A DNA stretch of 64,000 nt from Polaribacter sargassicola (GCF_021991835.1 NZ_JAHDAU010000004.1:124001-188000), one strand, 5' to 3'. Counted from the stretch's first letter, positions 10,601-18,849 are shown. Translations and numbers: made by a program. Notes: generated by a model not told the origin, from the letters alone.

Positions 10601-11290
10601 AGCAACAGTCCAATATTTAGTATAATATGATGATGCGGAAGACCCAAAAGGATCTAAAATAGCCAATAAAGTTGCTTGTTCTGGTTCTGATAAAATACTA
10701 GAAATTGCTCCTTGTACAAACATTAAAATTATAACTGTAATAAAACCAGCAGCAATACTTCTAGAAAAAGTAACGATTGCAAAAACAACCGCTCCAAAAA
10801 ACAACACATTTGGCAAAATATACACCAAATAAGTTGTTAAATACGTTGTTATATTAAAATCGCCAACAATATCAGAGTTGGTTCCAGGAAAACGAAACCC
10901 TATAATCATACCGAAAGCAATAACCAAAACAATGGCAGAAACCACTACAATTCCACTAAAAAACTTTGCGAATAAATAATTAGCCTTTGTAAACGGATAC
11001 GAATATAAAATAGTGTGCATTTCGCTTTTGTAATCTCTGTAAATAGAAACTCCAATAATTGACGGAAATAAAAAGAATATTAAAATTGTAAATGCATTAA
11101 ACAAACCTGTTACTCCAATGGGTGAATTTACAATTCTAGAAGAACCTGTTGTGCCAGAAATTCCATCCCAAATACCCGCAGATGTTGCTGATAAAAAGAA
11201 AGAAATCAATAAAAAAATTGAAATATAAATATAAAAAACAGGCTTGTTAAACCAATATTTTAACTCTTGTTTAAAAATAGTAGAAAACAT
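7634..11290 (-). CDS. ABC transporter permease fused to M1 family metallopeptidase
   Basis: Very large membrane protein (1218 residues). The first ~600 residues hold two blocks of about six membrane segments each, of the ABC-2 permease type (FSLFVINICTFLYSGMLIQR in the second block). A short linker rich in charged residues follows, then a periplasmic M1 (gluzincin) aminopeptidase domain. Its zinc motif HEVAHQWWAHQ begins near His939, and the third ligand is probably the Glu in MLSESLSEY. A GXMEN-type exopeptidase motif was not identified, so specificity is open. It follows the ATPase at 11366-12253 by 75 nt, which should energise the permease half. The architecture is known in Bacteroidota, but its substrate is not established. 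Confidence 0.9.
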   Translation of the reverse strand: MFSTIFKQELKYWFNKPVFYIYISIFLLISFFLSATSAGIWDGISGTTGSSRIVNSPIGVTGLFNAFTILIFFLFPSIIGVSIYRDYKSEMHTILYSYPFTKANYLFAKFFSGIVVVSAIVLVIAFGMIIGFRFPGTNSDIVGDFNITTYLTTYLVYILPNVLFFGAVVFAIVTFSRSIAAGFITVIILMFVQGAISSILSEPEQATLLAILDPFGSSASSYYTKYWTVAEQNELQLPIGELVIYNRLLWLVVSSLIFGLVYKYFKFTQNAITLSFKRSKGERVTKSNFSGITRITLPKVSYDYSFIQNLKVMWKLSNIDFKYIFKSLPFICILIVGLLMLFGTLFISSEIFGTDTLPVTWQMLGGGNIFSLFVINICTFLYSGMLIQRARTAKINHLVDSTPIPNWTLLFSKLIAILKMQLVLLAVIMVSGMLFQAYQGYYNFEIGHYVKELFGLKFLNYVVWAFLAIFVQTLFKNQYLGLLVLLIVAIGIPFLDLVGIELAIFKYNEGPGFSYSDMNGYGSALSRYLWYKIYWILGGSLLLIASVLFWVRGLPNSFAERLEIAKNRFKIPQKISLAIFSVAFLTLGFTIYQETKSDEENSASKQAELNAVKWEKTYKKYENYKQPRIVAVNADVAIYPKKRTYKASAVFTMINKTDKAIDSIFLNHNSLESTFEFNKPNNLVLEDTVFNFDIYKFDKKILPGDSLQLTVHVKSDKNTMFQRKSPVLENGTFLNNFSMFPSLGYSSGGELTDNKTREKYDLPPNNLRPQPTDSTALNNTYISKDSDWIDFEATVSTSEDQIAIAPGYLQKEWTEDGRKYFHYKMDSKMLNFYAFNSARYQVKKEMWNGISLEIYYHKPHDYNLDRMMKGMKASITYNEKNFSPYQHKQLRIIEFPRTHGTFAQSFANTIPFSEGFGFIAAVDDTNEDGVDYPFAVTAHEVAHQWWAHQVIGADVLGATMLSESLSEYVSLKVLEHQNGKPKMRTFLKEALDGYLMQRTLETKREKPLMYNDGQGYIRYQKGSLVFYALSDYIGEEKLNATLKKYVEKVQFQEAPYTTSVEMVNYIKEVTPDSLQYVIKDMFETITLYKNRIVEAKSIPLGDGKYQVDIEFEVSKYRNDEKGKKFYGEKVGDTLSYKSENMSKPILSLPLQDYIDIGIFTEEEVDGVAKEKELYLQKHKITQINNKISIIVDKKPVEVGVDPYNKLIDTQSDDNRRKL

Positions 11291-11365
11291 AATTTTAATG
11301 TGTAAAAGTTGAACTGTTAAATTGTTTTGTTTTAGTTCTCGACTGCTCTAGAACCTACATTTTAA

Positions 11366-12253
11366 TTATGCAGTTACTGGTTCGTCTTGTTTTAAAGCAA
11401 TAAAATACACGTCATCTAATTGTGGTGTTGCTGCAATAAAGTCTTCCGAAGGTTTTTCTATTGCGTGCACTCTTATATTTAAAGTATTATCTGCATTAAA
11501 GTTTCTAGACAATACGTTATACATTTTCATGTTTTCTTCTAAATCGTCTTTATCTATTATTTTTGTCCAGATTGTATTTTCTAATTCTTCTGTGGCTTTT
11601 TGTGGCGTAGAGTGTTTTAAAATTCGTCCTCCGTTTAAAATAGCCATTTCATTACATAATTCTTTAACATCTTCTACAATATGTGTAGAAAAAATAACTG
11701 TACAATTGCTACCAACCTCTCTTAAAACATTTAAAAAACGATGTCTTTCTGCAGGGTCTAAACCCGCCGTTGGTTCATCAACAATAATTAATTTAGGATT
11801 GTTTAAAAGCAATTGTGCAATACCAAAACGCTGTTTCATTCCGCCAGAATAGCCCGCAACATGTTTGTGTCTTACTTCATATAAATTAGTAATTTCTAAA
11901 ACCTCTTTTACAATTGCTTTTCTTTCGTCTTTTTTTGCGATTCCTTTTAAAGTAGCAAAATAATCTAACAAATCTTCTGCAGACATTTTAGGATATACAC
12001 CAAAAGATTGAGGTAAATAACCTAATACTTTACGTAAAGACATATTGTCTTCTAAAACATTAATATCACCAAAAGTAATAGAACCAGCATCCGGACTTTG
12101 TAATGTTGCAATCGTTCTCATTAAAGAAGATTTTCCTGCTCCATTAGGTCCTAATAAACCAAACATTCCTGTACCTATTTCTAAACTTAAATTATCTATA
12201 GGTTTTACTCCATTTTTATATGTTTTGGTTAAATTTTTAATTACTAACTTCAT
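11366..12253 (-). CDS. ABC transporter ATP-binding protein
   Basis: Cytoplasmic ATPase of 295 residues. Walker A is GPNGAGKS (35-42), the Q-loop is in GYLPQSFGVYP, the signature is YSGGMKQRFGIAQ (135-147), Walker B is LIIVDEPTAGLDP (155-167), and the H-loop is STHIVED. It is the DrrA/CcmA type that serves ABC-2 permeases. The C-terminal ~70 residues are a less conserved extension. It must be the partner of the M1-fused permease immediately downstream. A short lipoprotein gene starts the operon 13 nt upstream. Confidence 0.93.
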   Translation of the reverse strand: MKLVIKNLTKTYKNGVKPIDNLSLEIGTGMFGLLGPNGAGKSSLMRTIATLQSPDAGSITFGDINVLEDNMSLRKVLGYLPQSFGVYPKMSAEDLLDYFATLKGIAKKDERKAIVKEVLEITNLYEVRHKHVAGYSGGMKQRFGIAQLLLNNPKLIIVDEPTAGLDPAERHRFLNVLREVGSNCTVIFSTHIVEDVKELCNEMAILNGGRILKHSTPQKATEELENTIWTKIIDKDDLEENMKMYNVLSRNFNADNTLNIRVHAIEKPSEDFIAATPQLDDVYFIALKQDEPVTA

Positions 12254-12266
12254 ATTGTTGGTTTTT

Positions 12267-12680
12267 TTATAGCTTTAATTTTATTTTTACTGAAGATGTT
12301 TTTTCTAAACCATCTTCTTTATACACTCTGTTATAAATAATCTTTACGTAATCGTAATTATTTAAATTTAATAAATATTCTTGAAGTTCTTTTTTTATAT
12401 GTTTTGATATTTTAAAAAAATCGCTATTTGAATATTTTGAAAAATCACTTATTGTAAATGTTAAATTTACTCCATTCTCTTGTGATATTCCGTTTTTGTT
12501 AGAATAATATGTTCCGATATTTAATTTTTCAAAATCAAAACCTTTTTTTAGTCTTTTTTCAAAACCATTTTTACCAATTTTAAATTCAGGATTTAAATCA
12601 GAAGTTCCTGTAGATGTTGTTGTACAGCTAAAAACAATAAAGATTGAAAAAAACGTAAAAATGATTTTTAATTTTTTCAT
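12267..12680 (-). CDS. Hypothetical lipoprotein, first gene of ABC/M1 operon
   Basis: Small lipoprotein (137 residues, lipobox IVFSC, Cys19) followed by a Thr/Ser-rich linker. The rest shows short beta strands and basic residues and no motif I recognise. It is 13 nt upstream of the ABC ATPase and is very likely co-transcribed with it, so an accessory role at the membrane for the transporter/peptidase is possible but unproven. Database matches, if any, are probably limited to close relatives. Confidence 0.65.
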   Translation of the reverse strand: MKKLKIIFTFFSIFIVFSCTTTSTGTSDLNPEFKIGKNGFEKRLKKGFDFEKLNIGTYYSNKNGISQENGVNLTFTISDFSKYSNSDFFKISKHIKKELQEYLLNLNNYDYVKIIYNRVYKEDGLEKTSSVKIKLKL

Positions 12681-12746
12681 ATTTTAAGTAGTGTTAGTTT
12701 AATTCTATTTGTAGATTTAAGAAGTAATTTGTTACAAAATTTAAGA

Positions 12747-12754
12747 CAAATATA
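12747..12754 (-). promoter_or_regulatory. Putative -7 box (TATATTTG) for ABC/M1 operon
   Basis: Reverse strand TATATTTG fits TAnnTTTG and lies about 65 nt upstream of the lipoprotein ATG at 12680. It is the only such match on that strand in the divergent 219-nt gap before the M42 gene. Confidence 0.4.
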
Positions 12755-12899
12755 AGATATAGTAAAAAAATCGTATTATTTTTACACTAAGAAGTATAAA
12801 TTGTTACAACAACTTTTCTTTCTATATTTCTATTAAAAGAAAACCTACAAACAAATATTTTTTACTTCAATTACTTTTTTAATTTATAAATAAAAAACA

Positions 12900-13988
12900 A
12901 TGTCAAAAGAATCAATATTAAATAAAGAATCTCTTACATTTTTAGAGAAATATTTAAATAATGCAGCACCAACCGGTTACGAATGGGAAGGTCAAAAAAT
13001 TTGGATGGATTATCTAAAACCTTATGTAGACACTTTTATTACAGACACATACGGTTCTGCAGTAGGTGTTATAAACCCTGATGCAAAATACAAAGTTGTT
13101 ATAGAAGGCCACGCAGACGAAATTTCTTGGTATGTAAATTACATTTCTGATAATGGGTTGATTTATGTTATTAGAAATGGAGGTTCTGATCATCAAATTG
13201 CACCAAGTAAAATTGTAAATATTCATACTAAAAAAGGTATTGTTAAAGGTGTTTTTGGTTGGCCAGCAATACATACAAGAGATAGATCTAATGAAGAAGC
13301 TCCAAAACCAGACAATATTTTTATAGATACAGGTTGTGCTACCAAAAAAGAAGTAGAAGATTTAGGCGTGCATGTTGGTTGCGTAATTACGTATCCAGAT
13401 GAATTCCATATCTTAAACGGAGATAAATTTGTTTGTAGAGCTTTAGACAACAGAATGGGTGGGTTTATGATTGCCGAAGTTGCTCGTTTACTAAAAGAAA
13501 ATGGTAAAGAATTACCTTTTGGCTTATACATTACAAACTCGGTACAAGAAGAAATTGGTTTACGTGGTGCAGAAATGATTACACAAACCATTCAACCAAA
13601 TGTTGCTATTGTTACTGATGTTACTCACGATACAACAACACCAATGATTGAACCTAAAAAAGCTGGCTTATTAGAATTAGGTAAAGGCCCAGTTGTTGCT
13701 TACGCACCTGCTGTACAACAAAAATTACGCGATTTAATTACAGAAACTGCAGAGGCTAAAAAAATTCCTTTTCAACGTTCTGCCCTTTCTAGAGCAACCG
13801 GTACAGACACAGATGCTTTTGCTTACAGCAACGGTGGTGTTGCTTCTGCTCTAATTTCTTTACCTTTAAGATACATGCACACAACTGTAGAAATGGTACA
13901 TAGAGATGATGTAGAAAATGTAATTAAAATGATTTACGAAACATTATTAAACATTAAAGACGGAGATACTTTTTCTTACTTTGAATAA
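12900..13988 (+). CDS. M42 family metallopeptidase (glutamyl/leucyl aminopeptidase type)
   Basis: Cytoplasmic dinuclear-metal aminopeptidase, 362 residues, no signal peptide. Metal and catalytic motifs of the M42/M20 clan are present: EGHADEISW (His71, Asp73), CRALDNRMGG (bridging Asp), VQEEIGLRGA (general-base Glu and metal Glu), VTDVTHD, and the C-terminal MHTTVEMVHRDDVE with the last His. Members form large tetrahedral complexes that trim peptides. Older annotation as endoglucanase for this family is misleading. It is a single gene, followed by the inverted-repeat element at 14007-14084. Confidence 0.9.
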   Translation: MSKESILNKESLTFLEKYLNNAAPTGYEWEGQKIWMDYLKPYVDTFITDTYGSAVGVINPDAKYKVVIEGHADEISWYVNYISDNGLIYVIRNGGSDHQIAPSKIVNIHTKKGIVKGVFGWPAIHTRDRSNEEAPKPDNIFIDTGCATKKEVEDLGVHVGCVITYPDEFHILNGDKFVCRALDNRMGGFMIAEVARLLKENGKELPFGLYITNSVQEEIGLRGAEMITQTIQPNVAIVTDVTHDTTTPMIEPKKAGLLELGKGPVVAYAPAVQQKLRDLITETAEAKKIPFQRSALSRATGTDTDAFAYSNGGVASALISLPLRYMHTTVEMVHRDDVENVIKMIYETLLNIKDGDTFSYFE

Positions 13989-14006
13989 AATATAGAAAAC
14001 GCAAAA

Positions 14007-14084
14007 GCGCTAAGTTTTCGCAAAGGTCGCAAAAAATGAATCATATAACTTTGTGGCCTTTGCGGTTTCTTTGCGAACTTAGCG
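14007..14084. repeat. Inverted-repeat element (CGCTAAG...CTTAGCG family)
   Basis: CGCTAAG at 14008-14014 continues as TTTTCGCAAAG and pairs with CTTTGCGAA-CTTAGCG at 14069-14084, with a 2-nt bulge. A second block (GTCGCAAA against TTTGCGGT) lies inside. The composition (CGCAAAG words) differs from the flanks. It resembles dispersed short repeats that I recall from many Flavobacteriia genomes. It ends 10 nt before the Nudix ATG, so any leader or promoter of that gene must lie in or upstream of it. Confidence 0.7.
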
Positions 14085-14094
14085 GTTAAAAAAA

Positions 14095-14640
14095 ATGGAT
14101 GAACTAATAGACATTTTAACTCCTGATGGAAAACCTACAGGAAAAACAGCTTTAAAATCTGAAGCACATAAAAATGGTTGGTTTCATGCCACTGTACATA
14201 TTTGGTTATTTACCGCGGATGAAAAAATATTGCTTCAAAAAAGAGCAATGACAAAAAAAGTTTTTCCGGGTTTATGGGATATTTCTGTTGCAGGACACAT
14301 TGCGGCCGGCGAAGATGTTTTAACATCAGCTAAAAGAGAGGTTTTAGAAGAAATTGGTTTGCAATTATCCGAAAAAGATTTCATCAAAATTGGTACAAGA
14401 ATTCATCAGGTTAAACATCCAAACGGAATTCAAGATAACGAACATCATCATGTTTTTATCGCAGAGCTTAAAAAACCTATTTCAACATTAATCATCCAAA
14501 AAGAAGAGGTTGATGACATTAAATTGTTTGATTTATCAACCTTAAAAAGTACCAAAAATTTAGAAAACGTTTTGCTTTCTCGTTTTCATGATTATTATTG
14601 TTCGGTTTACGATAAAATAATAAAACATACTCAAAAATGA
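14095..14640 (+). CDS. Nudix hydrolase
   Basis: Protein of 181 residues with a perfect Nudix box: Gly67-x5-Glu73-x7-Arg81-Glu82-Val-Leu-Glu85-Glu86-Ile-Gly88. The layout (N-terminal DILTPDGKPTGK, then HATVHIWLF, KRAMTKKVFPGLWDIS) is that of the YfcD/IDI-like Nudix group, which hydrolyses nucleoside diphosphate derivatives or related pyrophosphates; the substrate is unknown. It overlaps the next gene by 4 nt (ATGA) and opens a four-gene operon with a DUF294 nucleotidyltransferase and an exonuclease. Confidence 0.88.
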   Translation: MDELIDILTPDGKPTGKTALKSEAHKNGWFHATVHIWLFTADEKILLQKRAMTKKVFPGLWDISVAGHIAAGEDVLTSAKREVLEEIGLQLSEKDFIKIGTRIHQVKHPNGIQDNEHHHVFIAELKKPISTLIIQKEEVDDIKLFDLSTLKSTKNLENVLLSRFHDYYCSVYDKIIKHTQK

Positions 14641-15413
14641 AAAAAAATAAAATAGTAAACTTATTTGAAAACGATAAAAACATTCTAAATACAGAAGTTA
14701 AATATGCTGAATTACTTGAAAAATTCATATTACCGTTTACAAAAGAGTTTGAAAGCTTTGAATATCAAGAAGATATTTTTGAATTAGCTATTAATGCATG
14801 GAATTTTGGTAACATGAGTTCCATTCTTGATGAAGATGATTTTGAAGACATAATATCAAACGCAAAAGACGAGGATATTGATTATGATTTATTACTAAAG
14901 ATGATTGCACATAAAAATCTAGAATTTGAAGAATTTTCTGATTTTATCATTGATTTTAACATAAAGAAAAATAAAAAAACATTCTCTATAAATGTCGTAA
15001 CAGAAGATGAAGATACATATATGACTAATATGTTTTTTCAATCTTCAGAAACAGCACCTATGGAAGATGAATTTGAGGAAAACTACATCAATAGATCTGC
15101 CATTACTATTAAACCTTTGCAACCATTTATAGATTGGCACAATACTCTTTACCCAACTTCTAAAATTGACGCTTCTGAGTTTAAGGATATAAATATATAT
15201 TTAATTAACAACACTAGTCACAAGGATATTGAAACTCATTTAAAAAAGAAATTTGACAACTATTTTATGAGAGAATTAGAAGATTGGCATACTGATAAAA
15301 AGGCCTGGCCACAAAGACGAAACTATAAAATGTTTAAAAACTGGTTTGAAGTTAATATTAGTACGGCTGTTTTTGACTTAGAAAACACACCAGTTAGTAA
15401 AAGTGACTATTAA
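14637..15413 (+). CDS. Unknown acidic protein in Nudix-DUF294 operon
   Basis: Cytoplasmic protein of 258 residues with no signal or membrane segment; I do not recognise a domain with a known function. The N-terminal half is strongly acidic (SSILDEDDFEDIISNAKDED) and helical. The C-terminal half has ITIKPLQPFIDWHNTLYP and a Trp-rich end (ELEDWHTDKKAWPQRRNYKMFKNWF), which looks conserved and is typical of flavobacterial 'hypothetical' proteins. The start overlaps the Nudix stop by 4 nt, so the two are translationally coupled, and the DUF294 gene follows after 23 nt. A role together with these neighbours is inference only. Confidence 0.7.
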   Translation: MKKNKIVNLFENDKNILNTEVKYAELLEKFILPFTKEFESFEYQEDIFELAINAWNFGNMSSILDEDDFEDIISNAKDEDIDYDLLLKMIAHKNLEFEEFSDFIIDFNIKKNKKTFSINVVTEDEDTYMTNMFFQSSETAPMEDEFEENYINRSAITIKPLQPFIDWHNTLYPTSKIDASEFKDINIYLINNTSHKDIETHLKKKFDNYFMRELEDWHTDKKAWPQRRNYKMFKNWFEVNISTAVFDLENTPVSKSDY

Positions 15414-15436
15414 AATTTATCAACCTTTAAAAATAG

Positions 15437-17353
15437 ATGAAAAATTCAATTGCAGAACGTGTTTTTGATTTTCTAAAAAACTACCCTCCTTTTAATTTAT
15501 TGTCAAAAGATAAATTAATGGATATTTCAAAAGAAATAAACATCATTTATTTAGAAAAAGGAAAAATTCTATTTAACCAAAACGACACCAATCATAATCA
15601 TTTTTATATTGTTAGAAACGGAGCTATCAACTTATATAAAAATTTAAAAAAAGAAAAAATTCTAATTGATATTTGTGATGGTGGTGATATTTTTGGCTTA
15701 AGGCCATTAATTAGTAAAGAAAACTACGTTTTAGATGCAATTGCAAACGAAGAATCTATTATTTACGGAATTCCTATTAAAACTTTTGAAGCAGTTTCAG
15801 AAAACAATTTAAAAGTAAATAAATATCTTATTACTTCTTTTGCTTCAAAATCTTTTGACCCTTATACAAACGAACAAAACAATAATATTTTCACTGATTA
15901 TATAGTAAAAGATAAATTAAAATATTCTAATCTACATTCTGTTAATTATACAAAAAAACCTTTAAGTTGTACTGTTAATACTACAATTAAAGAAGCTGCT
16001 ATAAAAATGAGCAATCAAAAAGTTGGTTGTATTGTTGTGGTTGATGACAAAGACATACCTAAAGGAATTATTACCAATAGTGATCTAAAAAATAAAATTG
16101 CAACTGGTCTTTTTTCTATTGATATTTCTGTAAAAGAAATAATGTCTTCTCCTGTAATTACACAAACTAAAAAGCTTACAGTTTTAGATGCTCAATTACA
16201 AATGATTAAACAAAAAGTTGGTCATTTATGTATTACTATTGACGGTACTAATAATTCTAAATTAATAGGTATTTTAAACAACCACGATGTTTTGGCTTCT
16301 TTAGGAAATAACCCAACTGTTATTTTAAAAGAAATTAAAAGAGCAAAAAGAACAAACGAAATTCGTAAAATTAGAAGTAAAGCTAACTTACTTTTAAAAT
16401 CTTATTTAGAGCAAAATATTCCATTATCTCATATTTCTAAAATAATTTCAGAAATTAACGATGCAGTTACCATAAGAGTTGTAGAACTTGCCTTAAAAAA
16501 AATGGATTCTCCACCTCCTGTAAAATTTACTTGGTTGGCTTTAGGTAGCCAAGGCAGAAAAGAACAACTCTTATATACAGACCAAGATAATGCGTTAATT
16601 TTTGAAGATACGACTACAGAAAACTATTTAGAAACTAAAAATTACTTTTTAAAACTAGCAGGACACATAACAAAATCGTTACATAAAATTGGTTATGAAT
16701 ACTGCCCTGCAGAAATGATGGCTAGTAACCCAAAATGGTGCTTATCTTTATCTGAATGGAAAAACCAATTTAATGATTGGATTATTAATATTGATGAAAA
16801 AGCCATTTTATTATCATCTATTTTCTTTGATTTTAATGCAATCTATGGTGATACTGATATGTCTAAAGAATTAACCAAAAGTATTTTTAAAACATTAAAT
16901 GAAAAAAGTTTATTATACACTTTTTTAGGTAAAGAAGCTATTGCAAGCCCATCTCCACTTGGTTTTTTTAGACAATTTTTAGTAGAAAATAATGGTGACC
17001 ATAAAGATTCTTTTAACATAAAAAAAAGAGCTTTAATGCCATTAATTAATGCTGCTAGACTTTTAATTTTATCAAATAATATTTTTGAAATAAATAATAC
17101 AGGATTGCGTTTTGAAAAATTAGCAGAAATAGAACCACAAAACAAAGAGCTTTATCAATCTTGTTCTTATGCTTTTAAAGCCTTACTTAAATTTAAAACA
17201 AAGCAAGGTATTTTACACAACGATTCTGGTAAGTTTATAAAACTAGAATCATTAACTAAAGAAGAAAAATTAAAGTTAAAAAGATGTTTTAAACCTATAA
17301 GAGAAATTCAAGAAGTTCTTTCTCATCGATTTAATTTATCAAATAAAATTTAA
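15437..17353 (+). CDS. cNMP-binding / CBS / DUF294 nucleotidyltransferase-like protein
   Basis: Cytoplasmic signalling protein of 638 residues. A cyclic-nucleotide-binding domain comes first (about 10-130; LEKGKILFNQND, YIVRNGAINLYK). A pair of CBS domains follows (about 165-290; VGCIVVVDDKDIPKGIITNSDL; VGHLCITIDG). A DUF294 nucleotidyltransferase domain has the GlnD-like motif LGSQGRKEQLLYTDQDNALI (near residue 370), and a helical substrate-binding C-terminal domain ends it. The Gly-Ser and the acidic pair needed by a nucleotidyltransferase are present, so it may be active, with activity tuned by cyclic nucleotide and adenylate binding. The exonuclease gene follows after 2 nt. The target is unknown. 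Confidence 0.88.
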   Translation: MKNSIAERVFDFLKNYPPFNLLSKDKLMDISKEINIIYLEKGKILFNQNDTNHNHFYIVRNGAINLYKNLKKEKILIDICDGGDIFGLRPLISKENYVLDAIANEESIIYGIPIKTFEAVSENNLKVNKYLITSFASKSFDPYTNEQNNNIFTDYIVKDKLKYSNLHSVNYTKKPLSCTVNTTIKEAAIKMSNQKVGCIVVVDDKDIPKGIITNSDLKNKIATGLFSIDISVKEIMSSPVITQTKKLTVLDAQLQMIKQKVGHLCITIDGTNNSKLIGILNNHDVLASLGNNPTVILKEIKRAKRTNEIRKIRSKANLLLKSYLEQNIPLSHISKIISEINDAVTIRVVELALKKMDSPPPVKFTWLALGSQGRKEQLLYTDQDNALIFEDTTTENYLETKNYFLKLAGHITKSLHKIGYEYCPAEMMASNPKWCLSLSEWKNQFNDWIINIDEKAILLSSIFFDFNAIYGDTDMSKELTKSIFKTLNEKSLLYTFLGKEAIASPSPLGFFRQFLVENNGDHKDSFNIKKRALMPLINAARLLILSNNIFEINNTGLRFEKLAEIEPQNKELYQSCSYAFKALLKFKTKQGILHNDSGKFIKLESLTKEEKLKLKRCFKPIREIQEVLSHRFNLSNKI

Positions 17354-17355
17354 TC

Positions 17356-18021
17356 ATGAAGTTTAATTGGTTTCAAAAAAAGGTAAAAAAAGCTTTGCCT
17401 ACTTTCTTTATAGAATATGAAAATAATTTTTTAGAAATACCAAAACTAACTATAGAAGAAACTAAATTTATTGTTTTTGATACAGAAACTACTGGTTTTC
17501 ATAAAATAAAAGACAGAATTTTATCTATAGGAGCTGTAACTTTAACCAACAATACTTTAAATATAAACAACAGTTTTGAAACTTATTTAAAACAAGATGT
17601 TTTTAACCCAGAAACTGTTCATATTCACGGAATTTTAAAAAACGGAAATCATACCAAAATAACAGAATTAGAAGCTTTAAAACAGTTTTTAAAATACATT
17701 GGCAATTCTATATTAGTTGGTCATCATGTTGGTTTTGACGTAACAATGATAAACCAAATATTGCAAAGACATCATTTACCAAACCTTAAAAATAAAACGT
17801 TGGATACAGAATTTTTATTTAGAAAATCTAAACATGCCGTTTATCAAAATACATTGCCTAAAAAACGCTATACCTTAGATAATTTATGTGATGAATTAAA
17901 CATTTCTAAGAGTGATAGACACACTGCAATTGGTGATGCTTTTATAACTGCAATTGCTTTTTTAAAAATAATATCTCGATTAAATAAAAACAACAATTTA
18001 ACAGTAAGAGATTTATTTTAA
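17356..18021 (+). CDS. 3'-5' exonuclease, DEDDh family
   Basis: Protein of 221 residues with an epsilon-like exonuclease fold: ExoI FDTETTGF (Asp42, Glu44), ExoII VGHHVGFDVTMINQ, and ExoIII-h DRHTAIGDAFITA. It hydrolyses single-stranded DNA or RNA ends. It is not the polymerase III epsilon subunit in context, because it ends the Nudix/DUF294 operon, directly after the nucleotidyltransferase gene (2-nt gap). DUF294 proteins are paired with or fused to this exonuclease type in other phyla, so a joint function is likely. A strong terminator follows. Confidence 0.88.
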   Translation: MKFNWFQKKVKKALPTFFIEYENNFLEIPKLTIEETKFIVFDTETTGFHKIKDRILSIGAVTLTNNTLNINNSFETYLKQDVFNPETVHIHGILKNGNHTKITELEALKQFLKYIGNSILVGHHVGFDVTMINQILQRHHLPNLKNKTLDTEFLFRKSKHAVYQNTLPKKRYTLDNLCDELNISKSDRHTAIGDAFITAIAFLKIISRLNKNNNLTVRDLF

Positions 18022-18025
18022 ACTA

Positions 18026-18062
18026 AAAAAACTTAGAAAGTTTATCTCTTTCTAAGTTTTTT
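18026..18062. terminator. Bidirectional rho-independent terminator
   Basis: A 15-bp perfect stem: arms 18026-18040 and 18048-18062 with a 7-nt loop. The core is ACTTAGAAAG / CTTTCTAAGT, flanked by A- and T-runs. It separates the convergent exonuclease and DUF6503 genes. Confidence 0.9.
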
Positions 18063-18084
18063 ATATTTCTTATTAATAAGCTAT

Positions 18085-18849
18085 TTAATTAGTAGGCTTC
18101 TCAAAAAACGAATCATCTAATTTTTCTTTACTAATTAAAGGCAATTTAAAATCAACAATTTTTGGTGTTGGTATAAATTTACCTTCTTTATCTTTTGTGT
18201 ACCAAGTAATTTGTTTTGGTAAAATAAAATCACTTACGTTTTCCCAAGAATTATATCTTATCATTTTATAATTATCTACCGGAGCTTTAGATCTAAAAGT
18301 AACCGTATAAGCCAACCATTCCATTTGATAAGTTTTAGGGTTGTAATACAATATATAATTATCATCTGGAGAAGTACCTACGTTTGCTTTATATGATACT
18401 TTATAGCCAGGGTAATTAGTACCTTCAAACATAAAATCGTCTACTTTTTCGTAAATTATTCCGTCATCAGCTAATACAAAAGGCATTGCATAAAAATAGA
18501 AATACAAGTTGTAATAAAACTTAGGATCTCTTTTTAAGCTACCTTTTTCTACTTCATTAGACCAAATGCTATCTCCATTAAAACCTAAGGAATATTTAGG
18601 CGAGTTAATTACAATTTTACGAGAATGCAAATCTGAAGTGTGCGCTTCATCCTCTTTATTAAAAGAAATTGTTTGTGCATCTCTCCATTTTTTTATTCCT
18701 CCATGAGCTTCAAAAACTTTTCCTAATTCATCTGGAAAAGCATCTTTTTTAACCTCAACCTTTTTAATTGTTTCTTTAACTTCCGTTTTTGGTTCATTTT
18801 TACATGAAACACAAATTAAAACAACTAACAATAAAATATTTTTTTTCAT
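18085..18849 (-). CDS. DUF6503 family lipoprotein (copy 2)
   Basis: Lipoprotein of 254 residues (lipobox ICVSC, Cys16) of a flavobacterial family of unknown function. After a Lys/Glu-rich linker come AHGGIKKWRDAQTISF, YFYFYAMPFVLADDGIIYEK, YPGYKVSYKANVGTSPDDNY and LYYNPKTYQMEWLAYTVTF, a pattern that suggests a LolA-like half-barrel able to hold a hydrophobic ligand (inference). It is a close paralogue of the gene 38 nt upstream, with the central block almost identical. A TATATTTG box in the short gap gives it a possible promoter of its own. Confidence 0.75.
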   Translation of the reverse strand: MKKNILLLVVLICVSCKNEPKTEVKETIKKVEVKKDAFPDELGKVFEAHGGIKKWRDAQTISFNKEDEAHTSDLHSRKIVINSPKYSLGFNGDSIWSNEVEKGSLKRDPKFYYNLYFYFYAMPFVLADDGIIYEKVDDFMFEGTNYPGYKVSYKANVGTSPDDNYILYYNPKTYQMEWLAYTVTFRSKAPVDNYKMIRYNSWENVSDFILPKQITWYTKDKEGKFIPTPKIVDFKLPLISKEKLDDSFFEKPTN

